From the NCBI RefSeq assembly GCF_033547095.1, contig NZ_CP137852.1:4737001-4801000 (forward strand): a stretch of 64,000 nt of DNA, read 5' to 3'. The stretch's first letter is position 1; each line of letters opens with the position of its first letter. The notes under the pieces were generated by a model. It made no database searches, was not told the DNA's origin, and saw only the letters and a list, made by a program, of their open reading frames with translations. Positions 26,295-33,889 of the stretch are shown here, in pieces. Both the position numbers and the translations under genes were made by a program. Origin of the DNA: Sediminicoccus rosea. GTDB lineage: Bacteria > Pseudomonadota > Alphaproteobacteria > Acetobacterales > Acetobacteraceae.

Positions 26295-27209
26295 ATGAAG
26301 CCACTGTGCATCGCCGAGATGGGGCATTTCTTCGTGGGCGGCCGCCGCGCGCGCGTCGCGGGGCGGCCGGTGGCGGAGATCCAGCTCGTCCCCGGCAGCC
26401 CGCCCTATCGCGCGGACATGAACGGCGAATACCTGGTGGCGAGCCTCTATGTGGAACATGCGCGGCCCGAGCCCGTCACGCGCCCCTGCCCGCTGCTCTT
26501 CTGGCATGGTGGCGGGCTGACCGGCGCCTGCTGGGACACGACGCCGGATGGGCGGGAGGGCTGGAAGCTCTGGTTCCTGCGGCGCGGCTGGCACGTGCAT
26601 GTGAGCGATGCGGTGGAACGCGGCCGCAGCGGCTATGCCCCCTTCCCCGAGATCTTCCCTGGGGCGCCACTGCATCGCCGCGTGAACGACCCTTGGGAGC
26701 AGTTCCGCATCGGCCCCAGCCATGCCGAAGGCCGCGCGCATCCCGGCCACCAGTTTCCGCTCGATCACTACGAGGACTTCCTGCGGCAATGCGTGCCGCG
26801 CTTCGTCGGCACCGATGCCGACATGCTGGCGGCCTATCTCGCGCTGGTGGAACGCGTGGGGCCCTGCGTCATCATCGCGCATAGCCAGGGCGGGCATTTC
26901 GCCTGCGCCGCCGCCCAGGCCGCGCCGGACCTGGTGCGCGCGCTGGTGCTGCTGGAGCCCTCCGGTTTCGGCGCGGGCGCGATGCCGGACATCCCCGTGC
27001 TGCTGCTCTATGGCGACCACATCGCGCGTGATCCGCGCTGGGTCACGCTGCGCGCAGCGGGCGGCGCCTTCGCGGCACGGACGCCGCGCGCCGCGTTGCA
27101 CGACCTGCCGGCGGAAGGCCTGGCCGGCAATGGCCACATGCTGATGCTGGAGCGCAACAGCGATGCCATCGCGGCCCGGGTGCAGGGCTGGCTCGAATCC
27201 AATCTTTGA
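26295..27209 (+). CDS. Alpha/beta-fold hydrolase (esterase type)
   Basis: A 304-residue hydrolase. The nucleophile elbow is AHSQGG (about residue 196), the oxyanion region FWHGGGLTGACWD (about 68-80) and the catalytic histidine most likely the one in GNGHMLML near the C-terminus. The DAVERGRSGYAPFPEIF segment is typical of a family of predicted esterases annotated only as alpha/beta hydrolase. There is no signal peptide. It runs divergently from the SDR gene with about 100 bases between, and is followed by the LCAT-like gene. The substrate is unknown. Confidence 0.8.
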   Translation: MKPLCIAEMGHFFVGGRRARVAGRPVAEIQLVPGSPPYRADMNGEYLVASLYVEHARPEPVTRPCPLLFWHGGGLTGACWDTTPDGREGWKLWFLRRGWHVHVSDAVERGRSGYAPFPEIFPGAPLHRRVNDPWEQFRIGPSHAEGRAHPGHQFPLDHYEDFLRQCVPRFVGTDADMLAAYLALVERVGPCVIIAHSQGGHFACAAAQAAPDLVRALVLLEPSGFGAGAMPDIPVLLLYGDHIARDPRWVTLRAAGGAFAARTPRAALHDLPAEGLAGNGHMLMLERNSDAIAARVQGWLESNL

Positions 27210-27211
27210 CA
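27206..27211 (+). promoter_or_regulatory. Consensus -35 box before the LCAT-like gene
   Basis: A perfect TTGACA overlaps the stop codon of the upstream hydrolase gene. The region 17-18 bases on (CCAGTC or CAGTCT) is a weak -10. Separate initiation of the LCAT-like gene is possible but unproven. Confidence 0.3.
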
Positions 27212-27259
27212 GCGGGGCCGCGCGCCGCCCAGTCTCCGCGGCGTGATCAGGGTTTCGAC

Positions 27260-28702
27260 ATGAGCCGGGGCTGGCGCTGGACGCGCCGCGCCCTCGCGCT
27301 GGGGGGCGTGGCGGGGGTAGCCGCCTATGCCGCCCTCCGGACACGGCCGGCCGAGACCGAGGCCGACCTCAACCTGCTCTATACGCCGGCCGCCATGCAT
27401 CACGGCGTGGACCGCAACCCGATCATCGTCATTCCCGGCCTGCTCGGCAGCCGCCTGCGCGACCCGGCCTCGGGCCGCATCGTCTGGGGCGCCTTCGATG
27501 GCGTGGCGGCCGATCCCGGCACGCCGGACGGCGCGCGGCTGGTGGCGCTGCCCTTCACGGAGGCGATGCAGAGCCCCGGCGCGCGCGTCGCGCCCGATGG
27601 CGTGCTGGACCGCGTGCAACTGCGCGTGGCGGGCATTCCGCTGGCGCTGCGCGCCTATGCGGAGATCCTCAGCACGCTCGGCCTCGGCGGGTATCGCGAC
27701 GAGGCGCTGGGCCTCGCCGGCCGGGTGGATTACGGCAGCGACCACTTCACCTGCTTCCAGTTCGCCTATGACTGGCGGCAGGACAATGTGTGGAACGCGC
27801 GGCGCCTGATGGCCTTCATGGCCGAGAAGCGCGCCTTCGTGCAGGCGGAATATGCGCGCCGCTTCGGCATGCGGAACCATCCCGTGAAGTTCGACGTGGT
27901 GGCGCATTCCATGGGCGGGCTCGTCGCGCGCTACGCCATGCTGTTCGGCGATGCCGACCTGCCGGCGGATGGCGCGCTGCCCCAGCCGAGCTACGCGGGC
28001 GCCGAATACATCGCGCGGCTGATCCAGATCGGCACGCCCAATGGCGGCTCGCTCGATGCCCTGCGCGTGCTGGTGGAGGGGCGGGATTTCGGCCAGCCCA
28101 TCGTGCCGCGCTACAGCCCGGCGATCCTCGGCACCTTCGCCTCGGTCTATCAGTTGCTGCCCCGTGCCCGCAGCCGCCCCGTGATCCTGGGCGATGCGAC
28201 GCCCGACCTGCATGACCCCGCGCTGTGGCAGGGCATGGGCTGGGGCCTCGCCGCGCGCGGGCTGGAGGGGGACCTCGCCACGCTGATGCCGGATGTGACC
28301 GATGCCGCGGAACGCCGCCGCCTCGCCCTCGCCCTGCAGGCGCGGCTGCTGCGCCGGGCCCGCGCCTTCGCCGCCGCCATGGACCAGCCCGCGCGCCCGC
28401 CGGCGGGCACGGAACTCATGCTGGTGGCGGGCGATTCCATGCCGACGGCGCTGCGCCTCGCGGCCTCGGCCGATGGCCGGCTGACGACGCGCGAGACCGG
28501 GCCGGGCGATGGTGTGGTGCTGCGCGATTCCGTCCTGCTCGATCACCGCCAGGGCCAGTCGCCGCGGCCACCGCGCGTGGAAAGCCCGATGGGCTTCGAG
28601 CGCGCGCTCTTCCTCCCGCGCGAACACCTGGAGATCACGCGCGACGCGACCTTCCGCGACAACATCCTGTTCTGGCTGCTGGAGGAGCAGCGCAGGGGTT
28701 AG
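27260..28702 (+). CDS. Lecithin:cholesterol acyltransferase-like esterase
   Basis: A 480-residue protein of the LCAT/PF02450 family. An N-terminal membrane anchor or signal (RRALALGGVAGVAAYAAL, about residues 9-26) is followed by PIIVIPGLLGSRL, the family oxyanion region. CFQFAYDWRQDN and the nucleophile elbow VAHSMGGLVARY (about residue 215) then follow, with a catalytic aspartate and histidine expected later (VLLDHRQG). Bacterial members act as phospholipid or ester hydrolases at the envelope. ATG 27260 is preferred because it sits directly before the signal. Its stop overlaps the convergent universal stress gene stop in the tetranucleotide TTAG. Confidence 0.8.
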   Translation: MSRGWRWTRRALALGGVAGVAAYAALRTRPAETEADLNLLYTPAAMHHGVDRNPIIVIPGLLGSRLRDPASGRIVWGAFDGVAADPGTPDGARLVALPFTEAMQSPGARVAPDGVLDRVQLRVAGIPLALRAYAEILSTLGLGGYRDEALGLAGRVDYGSDHFTCFQFAYDWRQDNVWNARRLMAFMAEKRAFVQAEYARRFGMRNHPVKFDVVAHSMGGLVARYAMLFGDADLPADGALPQPSYAGAEYIARLIQIGTPNGGSLDALRVLVEGRDFGQPIVPRYSPAILGTFASVYQLLPRARSRPVILGDATPDLHDPALWQGMGWGLAARGLEGDLATLMPDVTDAAERRRLALALQARLLRRARAFAAAMDQPARPPAGTELMLVAGDSMPTALRLAASADGRLTTRETGPGDGVVLRDSVLLDHRQGQSPRPPRVESPMGFERALFLPREHLEITRDATFRDNILFWLLEEQRRG

Positions 28703-29544
28703 CCGTGGATGAACACCGCGCAGGGCGAGGCCCGCAGCAGCCGCGCGGTGGCGCTGCCGAAGATCAGCCGGGTGATGCCGCTCTCCTGGTCCGCGCCGAG
28801 CACGAGGAGCGAGGCGGGCAGGCTCTTCGCCTCCGCCAGCAGGATGTCATGCGGATCGCCGCTCACCGCATAGGCCTCTGCCCGCATCTCGTGCTGCGTC
28901 AGGTAGCGCTGCAGGGCCTCGGGGCTCGTCTCCGTCGCGAAGTCGAGCAGCTTCACCACCTGGTTCCGGCCGAGGCCGAGCAGCGCGAAGACATGCAGCG
29001 TCCGCATCGCGGCGAGGGAGCCGTCATGCGCGATCAGGACAGGCCGCTTCAGCGCCTCGCCCGCGGCCAGGCCGGGCGCTGCCGCCTCCACGCCCGGGGG
29101 CACGACCAGGAGCGGGCGCGCGCCGTCACGCAGCAGCGCCTCGATGGTGGGGGAGAGGCCGTCGTCGCAGGCCTCGCGGCCGAGCGTGCTGTCGCGGCCG
29201 ATCACGATGAGGTCATGCGCGCAGCCCTCGGCCAGCAGCGCGGCCTCGGGCGCCTCGTCGCGGCGGACCACGGCGAATTCGAAACCCTCGGCGGCGATGC
29301 GGGCATCGGCCAGCACGCGCTCGGCCTCGGCCTCCACCGCCTCGGCCAGCTTCTCGTTGCGGCGGGCGGCGAAGGCGCCGGCGCCCAGCGGCACCGGCTC
29401 GTGCGCGCCGCTGGTGTGCGGGCGGTCCAGCACGATCAGCGCCGTCACCGCGGCGCCGGTGCGGCGGGCGAGCGCGAAGGCGATGTCCCGCGCCGCGCAG
29501 GCGCCGGGCGTGTCGTCGAGGGCAAGCAGGATGGAGCGGATCAT
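28699..29544 (-). CDS. Tandem-domain universal stress protein
   Basis: A 281-residue cytoplasmic protein with two UspA folds. Domain 1 (1 to about 140) starts MIRSILLALDDTPGA and ends with LIVIGRDSTLGREACDDGLSPTIEALL. Domain 2 (about 155-281) starts RPVLIAHDGSLAAMRTL and ends with LVLGADQESGITRLIFGS and RASPCAVFIHG. The glycine-rich ATP-binding run is partly kept in domain 2. Such proteins help cells persist under starvation or low oxygen. An inverted repeat lies just upstream of its start. The gene converges on the LCAT-like gene with overlapping stops. Confidence 0.85.
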   Translation of the reverse strand: MIRSILLALDDTPGACAARDIAFALARRTGAAVTALIVLDRPHTSGAHEPVPLGAGAFAARRNEKLAEAVEAEAERVLADARIAAEGFEFAVVRRDEAPEAALLAEGCAHDLIVIGRDSTLGREACDDGLSPTIEALLRDGARPLLVVPPGVEAAAPGLAAGEALKRPVLIAHDGSLAAMRTLHVFALLGLGRNQVVKLLDFATETSPEALQRYLTQHEMRAEAYAVSGDPHDILLAEAKSLPASLLVLGADQESGITRLIFGSATARLLRASPCAVFIHG

Positions 29545-29558
29545 GGCGGCAAACTGGC

Positions 29559-29580
29559 CTTGCCATGCGTTGCTGGCAAG
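29559..29580. promoter_or_regulatory. Perfect inverted repeat upstream of the universal stress gene
   Basis: CTTGCCA (29559-29565) and TGGCAAG (29574-29580) are perfect inverted 7-base arms around an 8-base spacer, starting 15 bases from the universal stress start codon. It could be an operator or a 5' UTR hairpin. No known regulator motif was matched. Confidence 0.4.
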
Positions 29581-29703
29581 CCAGGGTTGGTTTGACTTCG
29601 CCCATCCGCACCCCCATCCTCCGGGCATGTCCAGGCTCACCTCCCTTTCGCGAAGCGGGCTCGCCGCATGGCGTGCCTGGGTGGTCCTGCTGGACCCCGA
29701 TCC

Positions 29704-30957
29704 ATGCGGCCCGAAACGCGGCTGACGCCGCCTTCGCCTGACCCGCAAACCGTGATCGAGGGGGCGCCCGAGAGCGCCCGCAATACCATGTCCGTGACCC
29801 AGATCGCCGCGCCGCTTCCGGCGCCGGCCCAGTTTCCTGTCTTTGTCGCCGCCGCCACCTGCGGCTTCGCCGGCGTCTGGATGTCGGTGCCGCTGGCCGC
29901 CGTCATCCTGACCGAGGCCGGCGTCTCGCCCGCCCTGGTCGGGCTTTACGCCGCTTCCGTCTGGGTGGCCGCGCTGCTGACCGCGCCCGCCTCGCCCTGG
30001 CTGGCGAGCTGGGTGGGGGGCGCGTTGCGACTGCACCAGCTGGCGGGGCTGACCTCGGCCGTGGCGCTGCTCGGCCTCGCCACCAACCCGCCGCTGGCGC
30101 TGTGGTTCGTCTTTGGCGGGCTGCTCGGCATCGCCTCCTGCCTCACCTGGACGACGGCGGACGCCATCGCGGGCGCCATGGCGCCACCGGGGCGCGAGGG
30201 GCGGTTCCTCGGCATCTACCAGACCTTCATCTCGGCCGCGATCGGCGGTGGGCCGGCCGTGCTCTGGCTTTCCGGCGTGCAGTCGGGGGCGTTTGCCGCC
30301 TCGGCCGGGCTGATGATGCTGGGCGTGGCGCTGACGCTGCTGCTGCGCGAGGTGCCGGGCGCGGTGCCGCGTCGCATGCGGCTCTCCTTCGTGCGGCTGC
30401 GGCCGGTGGCGCTGATGATGGCGGCACCCGCGGGCGCGGCCATGCTGTGCGGCGCGCTGGAGGGCACGGCGGGGGCGGTGTTCCCCGTGCAGGGGCTGGC
30501 GCTCGGCCTTGCGGCGGGGGCGGCGGCCACCATCGTCGTGGCGACCGGCTTCGGCAACATGCTGGCGCAATACCCGGTGGGGATGCTGGCGGACCGCTTC
30601 GGGACGCATCGCGCGCTGCTGGGCTGCGCCGTGGTGGTGGCGCTGGGCTCGCTGCTCTGGCCCTGGCTGGCGCCGGGCTGGGGGATCTGGCCGGTGCTGG
30701 CCGTCTGGGGTGGCGCGGCGGGCGCGATCTACACGCTCGGCATGGTGCGGGCGGTGCAGCGCTTCGCGGGGCCGGCCCGGGCGCTCGGCATGGCGGGGTT
30801 GAACACCGCCTATCTGCTGGGCGGCGCGCTGGGGGCGCCGCTGGGCGGCCTGCTGCTGGAAGCCGTGCCGGGCTGGGGCCTGCCGGTCGCCGTCGCCACC
30901 GTGGCCCTGGGCGGCGGCCTCGCGCTGAGCGTCGCCGCCTTGCGGCGCGGGGCGTAG
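29704..30957 (+). CDS. Major facilitator superfamily transporter
   Basis: A membrane protein of 417 residues (or 389 if ATG 29788 is used) with about twelve hydrophobic segments. MFS features include a conserved pattern after helix 2-3 (PASPWLASWVGGALRL), LGIASCLTWTTADAIAGAM, REGRFLGIYQTFISAAIGGG and the second-half loop MLADRFGTHRALLG (a motif A form). It resembles YcaD-like sugar or drug transporters, but no substrate can be named. Its last codons (AALRRGA then TAG) belong to the first copy of a 25-base tandem repeat that continues beyond the gene. Confidence 0.8.
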   Translation: MRPETRLTPPSPDPQTVIEGAPESARNTMSVTQIAAPLPAPAQFPVFVAAATCGFAGVWMSVPLAAVILTEAGVSPALVGLYAASVWVAALLTAPASPWLASWVGGALRLHQLAGLTSAVALLGLATNPPLALWFVFGGLLGIASCLTWTTADAIAGAMAPPGREGRFLGIYQTFISAAIGGGPAVLWLSGVQSGAFAASAGLMMLGVALTLLLREVPGAVPRRMRLSFVRLRPVALMMAAPAGAAMLCGALEGTAGAVFPVQGLALGLAAGAAATIVVATGFGNMLAQYPVGMLADRFGTHRALLGCAVVVALGSLLWPWLAPGWGIWPVLAVWGGAAGAIYTLGMVRAVQRFAGPARALGMAGLNTAYLLGGALGAPLGGLLLEAVPGWGLPVAVATVALGGGLALSVAALRRGA

Positions 30958-31033
30958 TGCCGCCTTGCGGCGCGGGGCGTAGTGCCGCCTTGCGGCGCGG
31001 GGCGTAGTGCCGCCTTGCGGCGCGGGGCAAAAT
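30934..31033 (+). repeat. Tandem repeat of the MFS gene's 3' end, 25-base unit, about 3.8 copies
   Basis: Copies begin at 30934, 30959, 30984 and 31009, and the last diverges after its first 20 bases. The unit begins GCCGCCTTGCGGCGCGGGGC and ends with GTAGT. The first copy encodes the last residues and stop of the MFS protein, and later copies repeat that coding end with its TAG. Each unit holds GCCGC-CTT-GCGGC, a perfect five-base hairpin, so the array is a series of stem-loops after the stop codon. There are no unique spacers. Confidence 0.9.
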
Positions 31034-31085
31034 GGGGCGTTACCACAGGGTGGCTGATCCGGCCTGATGCCATGGAGGTTGTGTG

Positions 31086-31745
31086 ATGCGTTGGATGTTC
31101 CTGATCCTGGCTCTCTCAGGCCCCGCCCTTTTGGGCACCGCCGCGGCCCAGGCGCCAGCGCCCGAGCCTGCCCATCCGCGCCCGGCGCCCCCGGCGGCCG
31201 ACGTCATCGCCGAGGTGGGCCGCCCCGGCTGGACGGTGGATGAGCGCAATGGCTGCTGGGTCTGGAACCCCAACCCCCAGCAGCAGGAGATCGTCATCTG
31301 GACCGGCCCCTGCGAGGGCGGCCCGGCGCAGGGCGAGGGCATGCTGGAATGGCGCTATGTCGAGGGCGGCGAGCCGCGCGGCGAGCGTTACGTCGGCAGC
31401 CTGGCGCGCGGGAAGATGCACGGGATCGGCACCTTCCTGGATTCCAACGGCATCGTGTACCAGGGCGAGTGGCAGGAGGGGCGCGAGCAGGGCCGCGGCC
31501 TGCGCGTCTGGGCCACCGCCCGCTACGAGGGCGAGTGGCGCGAGGGACGGCGCCATGGCCGTGGCATCATGGTCTGGATCAACGGCAACCTGTATCGCGG
31601 CGAATTCCGCGATGACCGCCCCGAGGGTCTCGGCGAGTATTTCAGCGTGGAGGGCGGCTGGTTCCGTGGCGCCTGGCTCGCCGGCTGCTTCCGTGAGGGC
31701 GACCGCCAGGCCGCCATCGGCCGCCCCCTGGAAGAATGCCCCTGA
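31086..31745 (+). CDS. Exported MORN-repeat protein
   Basis: A 219-residue protein with a signal peptide (MFLILALSGPALLGTAAAQ), a proline/alanine-rich spacer and several MORN motifs, the 23-residue beta-hairpin units built on Y-x-G-x-W/F-x-x-G-x-x-x-G-x-G. Clear copies are GEWQEGREQGRGLRVW, YEGEWREGRRHGRGIMVW and YRGEFRDDRPEGLGEYF. A cysteine-containing segment (NGCWVWNPNPQQQE) precedes them. MORN domains often bind lipids or serve as scaffolds at membranes. ATG 31086 is used; GTG 31083 is one codon upstream. Tandem repeats of neighbouring gene ends lie on both sides. Confidence 0.8.
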   Translation: MRWMFLILALSGPALLGTAAAQAPAPEPAHPRPAPPAADVIAEVGRPGWTVDERNGCWVWNPNPQQQEIVIWTGPCEGGPAQGEGMLEWRYVEGGEPRGERYVGSLARGKMHGIGTFLDSNGIVYQGEWQEGREQGRGLRVWATARYEGEWREGRRHGRGIMVWINGNLYRGEFRDDRPEGLGEYFSVEGGWFRGAWLAGCFREGDRQAAIGRPLEECP

Positions 31746-31771
31746 GACATGGGGTCTGGGGCCTGAGGCCC

Positions 31772-31792
31772 GAGCCGCCGGAGGCTCTTTTT
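31772..31792 (+). terminator. Rho-independent terminator after the MORN gene
   Basis: GAGCC (31772-31776) and GGCTC (31783-31787) pair around GCCGGA and are followed directly by TTTTT. It lies 27 bases after the MORN stop codon. Flanking CCGAG and CTCGG could extend the structure. Confidence 0.6.
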
Positions 31793-31827
31793 CCCCTCGG
31801 CCCCGTCGGAAATTTCCCGTGTCGCCA

Positions 31828-31934
31828 GCGCGCGGCTAAGCCTCCAGCAGCCGCAACCTTTCCCTGGCGCGCGGCTAAGCCTTCGGCAGCCGCAACCTTT
31901 CCCTGGCGCGCGGCTAAGCCTTCGGCAGCCGCAC
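31828..31934 (-). repeat. Tandem repeat of the kinase gene's 3' end, 39-base unit, about 2.7 copies
   Basis: Copies start at 31828, 31867 and 31906 with an exact 39-base period; the core GCGCGCGGCTAAGCCT is shared and copy 1 differs at three bases (CCAG for TCGG). The third copy contains the end of the histidine kinase gene (R-L-P-K-A and TAG on the minus strand), so the other two are duplicates of that coding end lying beyond the stop. Read on the minus strand, each unit contains GCGGCT...AGCCGC, a six-base stem enclosing the stop codon. Confidence 0.88.
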
Positions 31935-33581
31935 GACGAACCGCGCCCCCAGCACCTTCCCCGCCGCATCACGCCGGTTCTCGGCGCTGATGCGGCCGCG
32001 CAGCCCCTCGATGATCTGCTTGGAGATGGAGAGGCCGAGCCCCGAATGCTGGCCGAAGCGTTCGCCGCGCGGGCGCTCGGAGTAGAAACGGTCGAAGATG
32101 CCTTCGAGCTTGGCGTCCGGGATGCCCGGCCCCTCATCCTCGACGGTGATCTCCACCTCCGTCCCCGCCTCGCGCGCGCGCAGCCAGACATGGCCGTGAT
32201 CCGGGCTGAAGGAGACGGCATTGCCCAGCAGGTTGCGGAACACCTGCACCAGGCGGTCCTCCACGCCCATGGCCACCAGCTTGTCGGGCGCCTCCAGGGC
32301 CATCTCCGGGTCGCGCGGCGTGCGCGTCGTGTTGTGCAGCTCGACCAGCACGGCGAGGATCGGGCCGATGTCCACCGGCTCCGCCACGGTGCGGGAGAGC
32401 TCCGCATCCACGCGGGACGAATCCGCGATGTCGCCGATCAGCCGGTCCATCCGCACCGCGTCATTGGCGATGATGCCGAGCAGCCGCTTCTGCTGCGCCG
32501 GGTCCTCCACGCGGCGCAGCGTCTCGATCGCGCTGCGCACGCTGGTCAGCGGGTTCTTGAGTTCATGCGCCACATCGGCGGCAAAGCGCTCATTGGCGTC
32601 GATCCGGGCCCAGAGCGCGCGGGCGGCGGCCTGGAGATCGCGCGAGAGGATGCCAATCTCATCCTGCCGCTCGAGCAGGCGCTCGGGCACGCTGCCGGTG
32701 CGGCCCTTGCCCTGGCGCATCTCGGCCGCCGCACCGGCGAGCTGCAGGATCGGGCTGGCCAGCGTGCGCGCCAGGTAGAGCGAGACGGCGACGGTGAGGA
32801 TGAGCGCCAGCACGAAGAGGCCAAGCACGCTGGCGCGGATCTCGAACAGCCGCGCATCCACCTCCCGTGCCTCGCGCGTCAGCAGCACGATGCCGACGGC
32901 CTGGGCGCCGCGCCGCGCGGGCTCGGCCACGCTGACCAGCAGGCGGCCATCCGGCGTGCGGCGGATATAGGGCGTGACGCCGCCCTCCAGCGCCAGGCGC
33001 AGCTCCGCCTGCCGCTCGGGGCCGAGATCGGGCTGCCAGTCGAAGCTCTGCGCATCGGGCGTGGTGTCAAGCACCACGGGGTTCAGCGCCTGGCGCGGCA
33101 GCAGGCCCAGCACGCGCTCATAGAGGCCGGAGACGGTGTCGGAGATGGCACCGCGCGGGGCGGGCGCGGGCAAGGGCTCGGTCACCACGGCGCCGCCCGC
33201 GGCCTCGCGCACGCGGCTGTCGGCGACGACGAGGCCGGCCGTGTCGAACAGCCGCGCCTGGGTGTTGGGCGAGGGCTCGACCAGCCGGCGCAGCAGCGGG
33301 CGCGCGACCTCGGGCACCAGCACGGCGCGGTCATCCTGGATGCGGACCGCGGCTTCGGCGATGCCGCCCGCATAGATGCGCGCCTGGGTCCGCATGGCCT
33401 CGACCTCGGCGGCGAGCAGGCCGTTCTGGTACTGGTCAAGGTAGAGGAGCGCGGCAGCCAGCAGCGCGGGCGGCAGCGCGTTCACCAGCAGGATGCGGCG
33501 CAGCAGCGGCGAGACCCAGCGGCGCCGGCGGTCGGGCTCGGCCGCGCCGTCCTCGGGCTTGAGCAGGGGGGCTTCAGGCAT
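31914..33581 (-). CDS. Sensor histidine kinase (ChvG/ExoS-like architecture)
   Basis: A 555-residue membrane kinase. Helix 1 is at about 28-46, then a large periplasmic sensing domain, helix 2 at about 247-267 (LGLFVLALILTVAVSLYLA), a HAMP linker, the H box DVAHELKNPLTS (about residue 340) and N, G1 and G2 boxes (FRNLLGNA, VEDEGPGIPDA, GLGLSISKQI). The architecture resembles ChvG/ExoS, which controls exopolysaccharide and acid response in alphaproteobacteria. The usual partner response regulator (ChvI) and hprK are not beside it; the gene starts 2 bases after the ccdB stop instead. So it may be an orphan kinase, and the ChvG assignment is tentative. Confidence 0.8.
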   Translation of the reverse strand: MPEAPLLKPEDGAAEPDRRRRWVSPLLRRILLVNALPPALLAAALLYLDQYQNGLLAAEVEAMRTQARIYAGGIAEAAVRIQDDRAVLVPEVARPLLRRLVEPSPNTQARLFDTAGLVVADSRVREAAGGAVVTEPLPAPAPRGAISDTVSGLYERVLGLLPRQALNPVVLDTTPDAQSFDWQPDLGPERQAELRLALEGGVTPYIRRTPDGRLLVSVAEPARRGAQAVGIVLLTREAREVDARLFEIRASVLGLFVLALILTVAVSLYLARTLASPILQLAGAAAEMRQGKGRTGSVPERLLERQDEIGILSRDLQAAARALWARIDANERFAADVAHELKNPLTSVRSAIETLRRVEDPAQQKRLLGIIANDAVRMDRLIGDIADSSRVDAELSRTVAEPVDIGPILAVLVELHNTTRTPRDPEMALEAPDKLVAMGVEDRLVQVFRNLLGNAVSFSPDHGHVWLRAREAGTEVEITVEDEGPGIPDAKLEGIFDRFYSERPRGERFGQHSGLGLSISKQIIEGLRGRISAENRRDAAGKVLGARFVVRLPKA

Positions 33582-33583
33582 GC

Positions 33584-33886
33584 TCAGAACCCCGTGACCA
33601 GCACGTCGAGCGCGCGGGTGATCTCATCCTGGTGGGCGGCGAGGGAGCCGACCGGCGGGCCAAGCTCACGCCGGGGAATGGCACCGAGGAGCTGCGTGGC
33701 CATGAGGAAGGGCCGGCCCTCGATGTCGAAGCGCGGGTGCAGGTCCCGGATGGGGCCGGGCACGGCGTCGGGCGGCAGGAGGGGCGCCACGACGCGGGTC
33801 TCCAGCCGGTCCAGGAAGTCGCTCTGGACCTGCACGAGGTAGCCCGGGGCGCCGCGCGGGCGGCGGAAGACGTCGAAGCGCGCCAC
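33584..33886 (-). CDS. ccdB: CcdB-family toxin (gyrase inhibitor)
   Basis: A 100-residue protein of the expected CcdB length (101 in F plasmid). CcdB poisons DNA gyrase. Family landmarks are FDVFRRPRGAPGYLVQVQSDFLD at the start, RVVAPLLPP and a central P-x-F-x-I-x-G region (HPRFDIEGRPFLMATQLLGAIP). The C-terminal Trp-Gly-Ile tail that contacts gyrase in the F-plasmid toxin is replaced by V-T-G-F, so activity is uncertain. It starts with GTG 3 bases after the antitoxin stop and ends 2 bases before the kinase start. Confidence 0.8.
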   Translation of the reverse strand: MARFDVFRRPRGAPGYLVQVQSDFLDRLETRVVAPLLPPDAVPGPIRDLHPRFDIEGRPFLMATQLLGAIPRRELGPPVGSLAAHQDEITRALDVLVTGF

Positions 33887-33889
33887 CGG

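Noticed and set aside
29559-29580. A sigma-54 (-24/-12) promoter at the inverted repeat upstream of the universal stress gene
   Set aside because: The GG and GC dinucleotides do not have the required 10-base separation on either strand.
30934-31033. CRISPR-like array of 25-base units
   Set aside because: The units abut without spacers and copy the MFS gene end.
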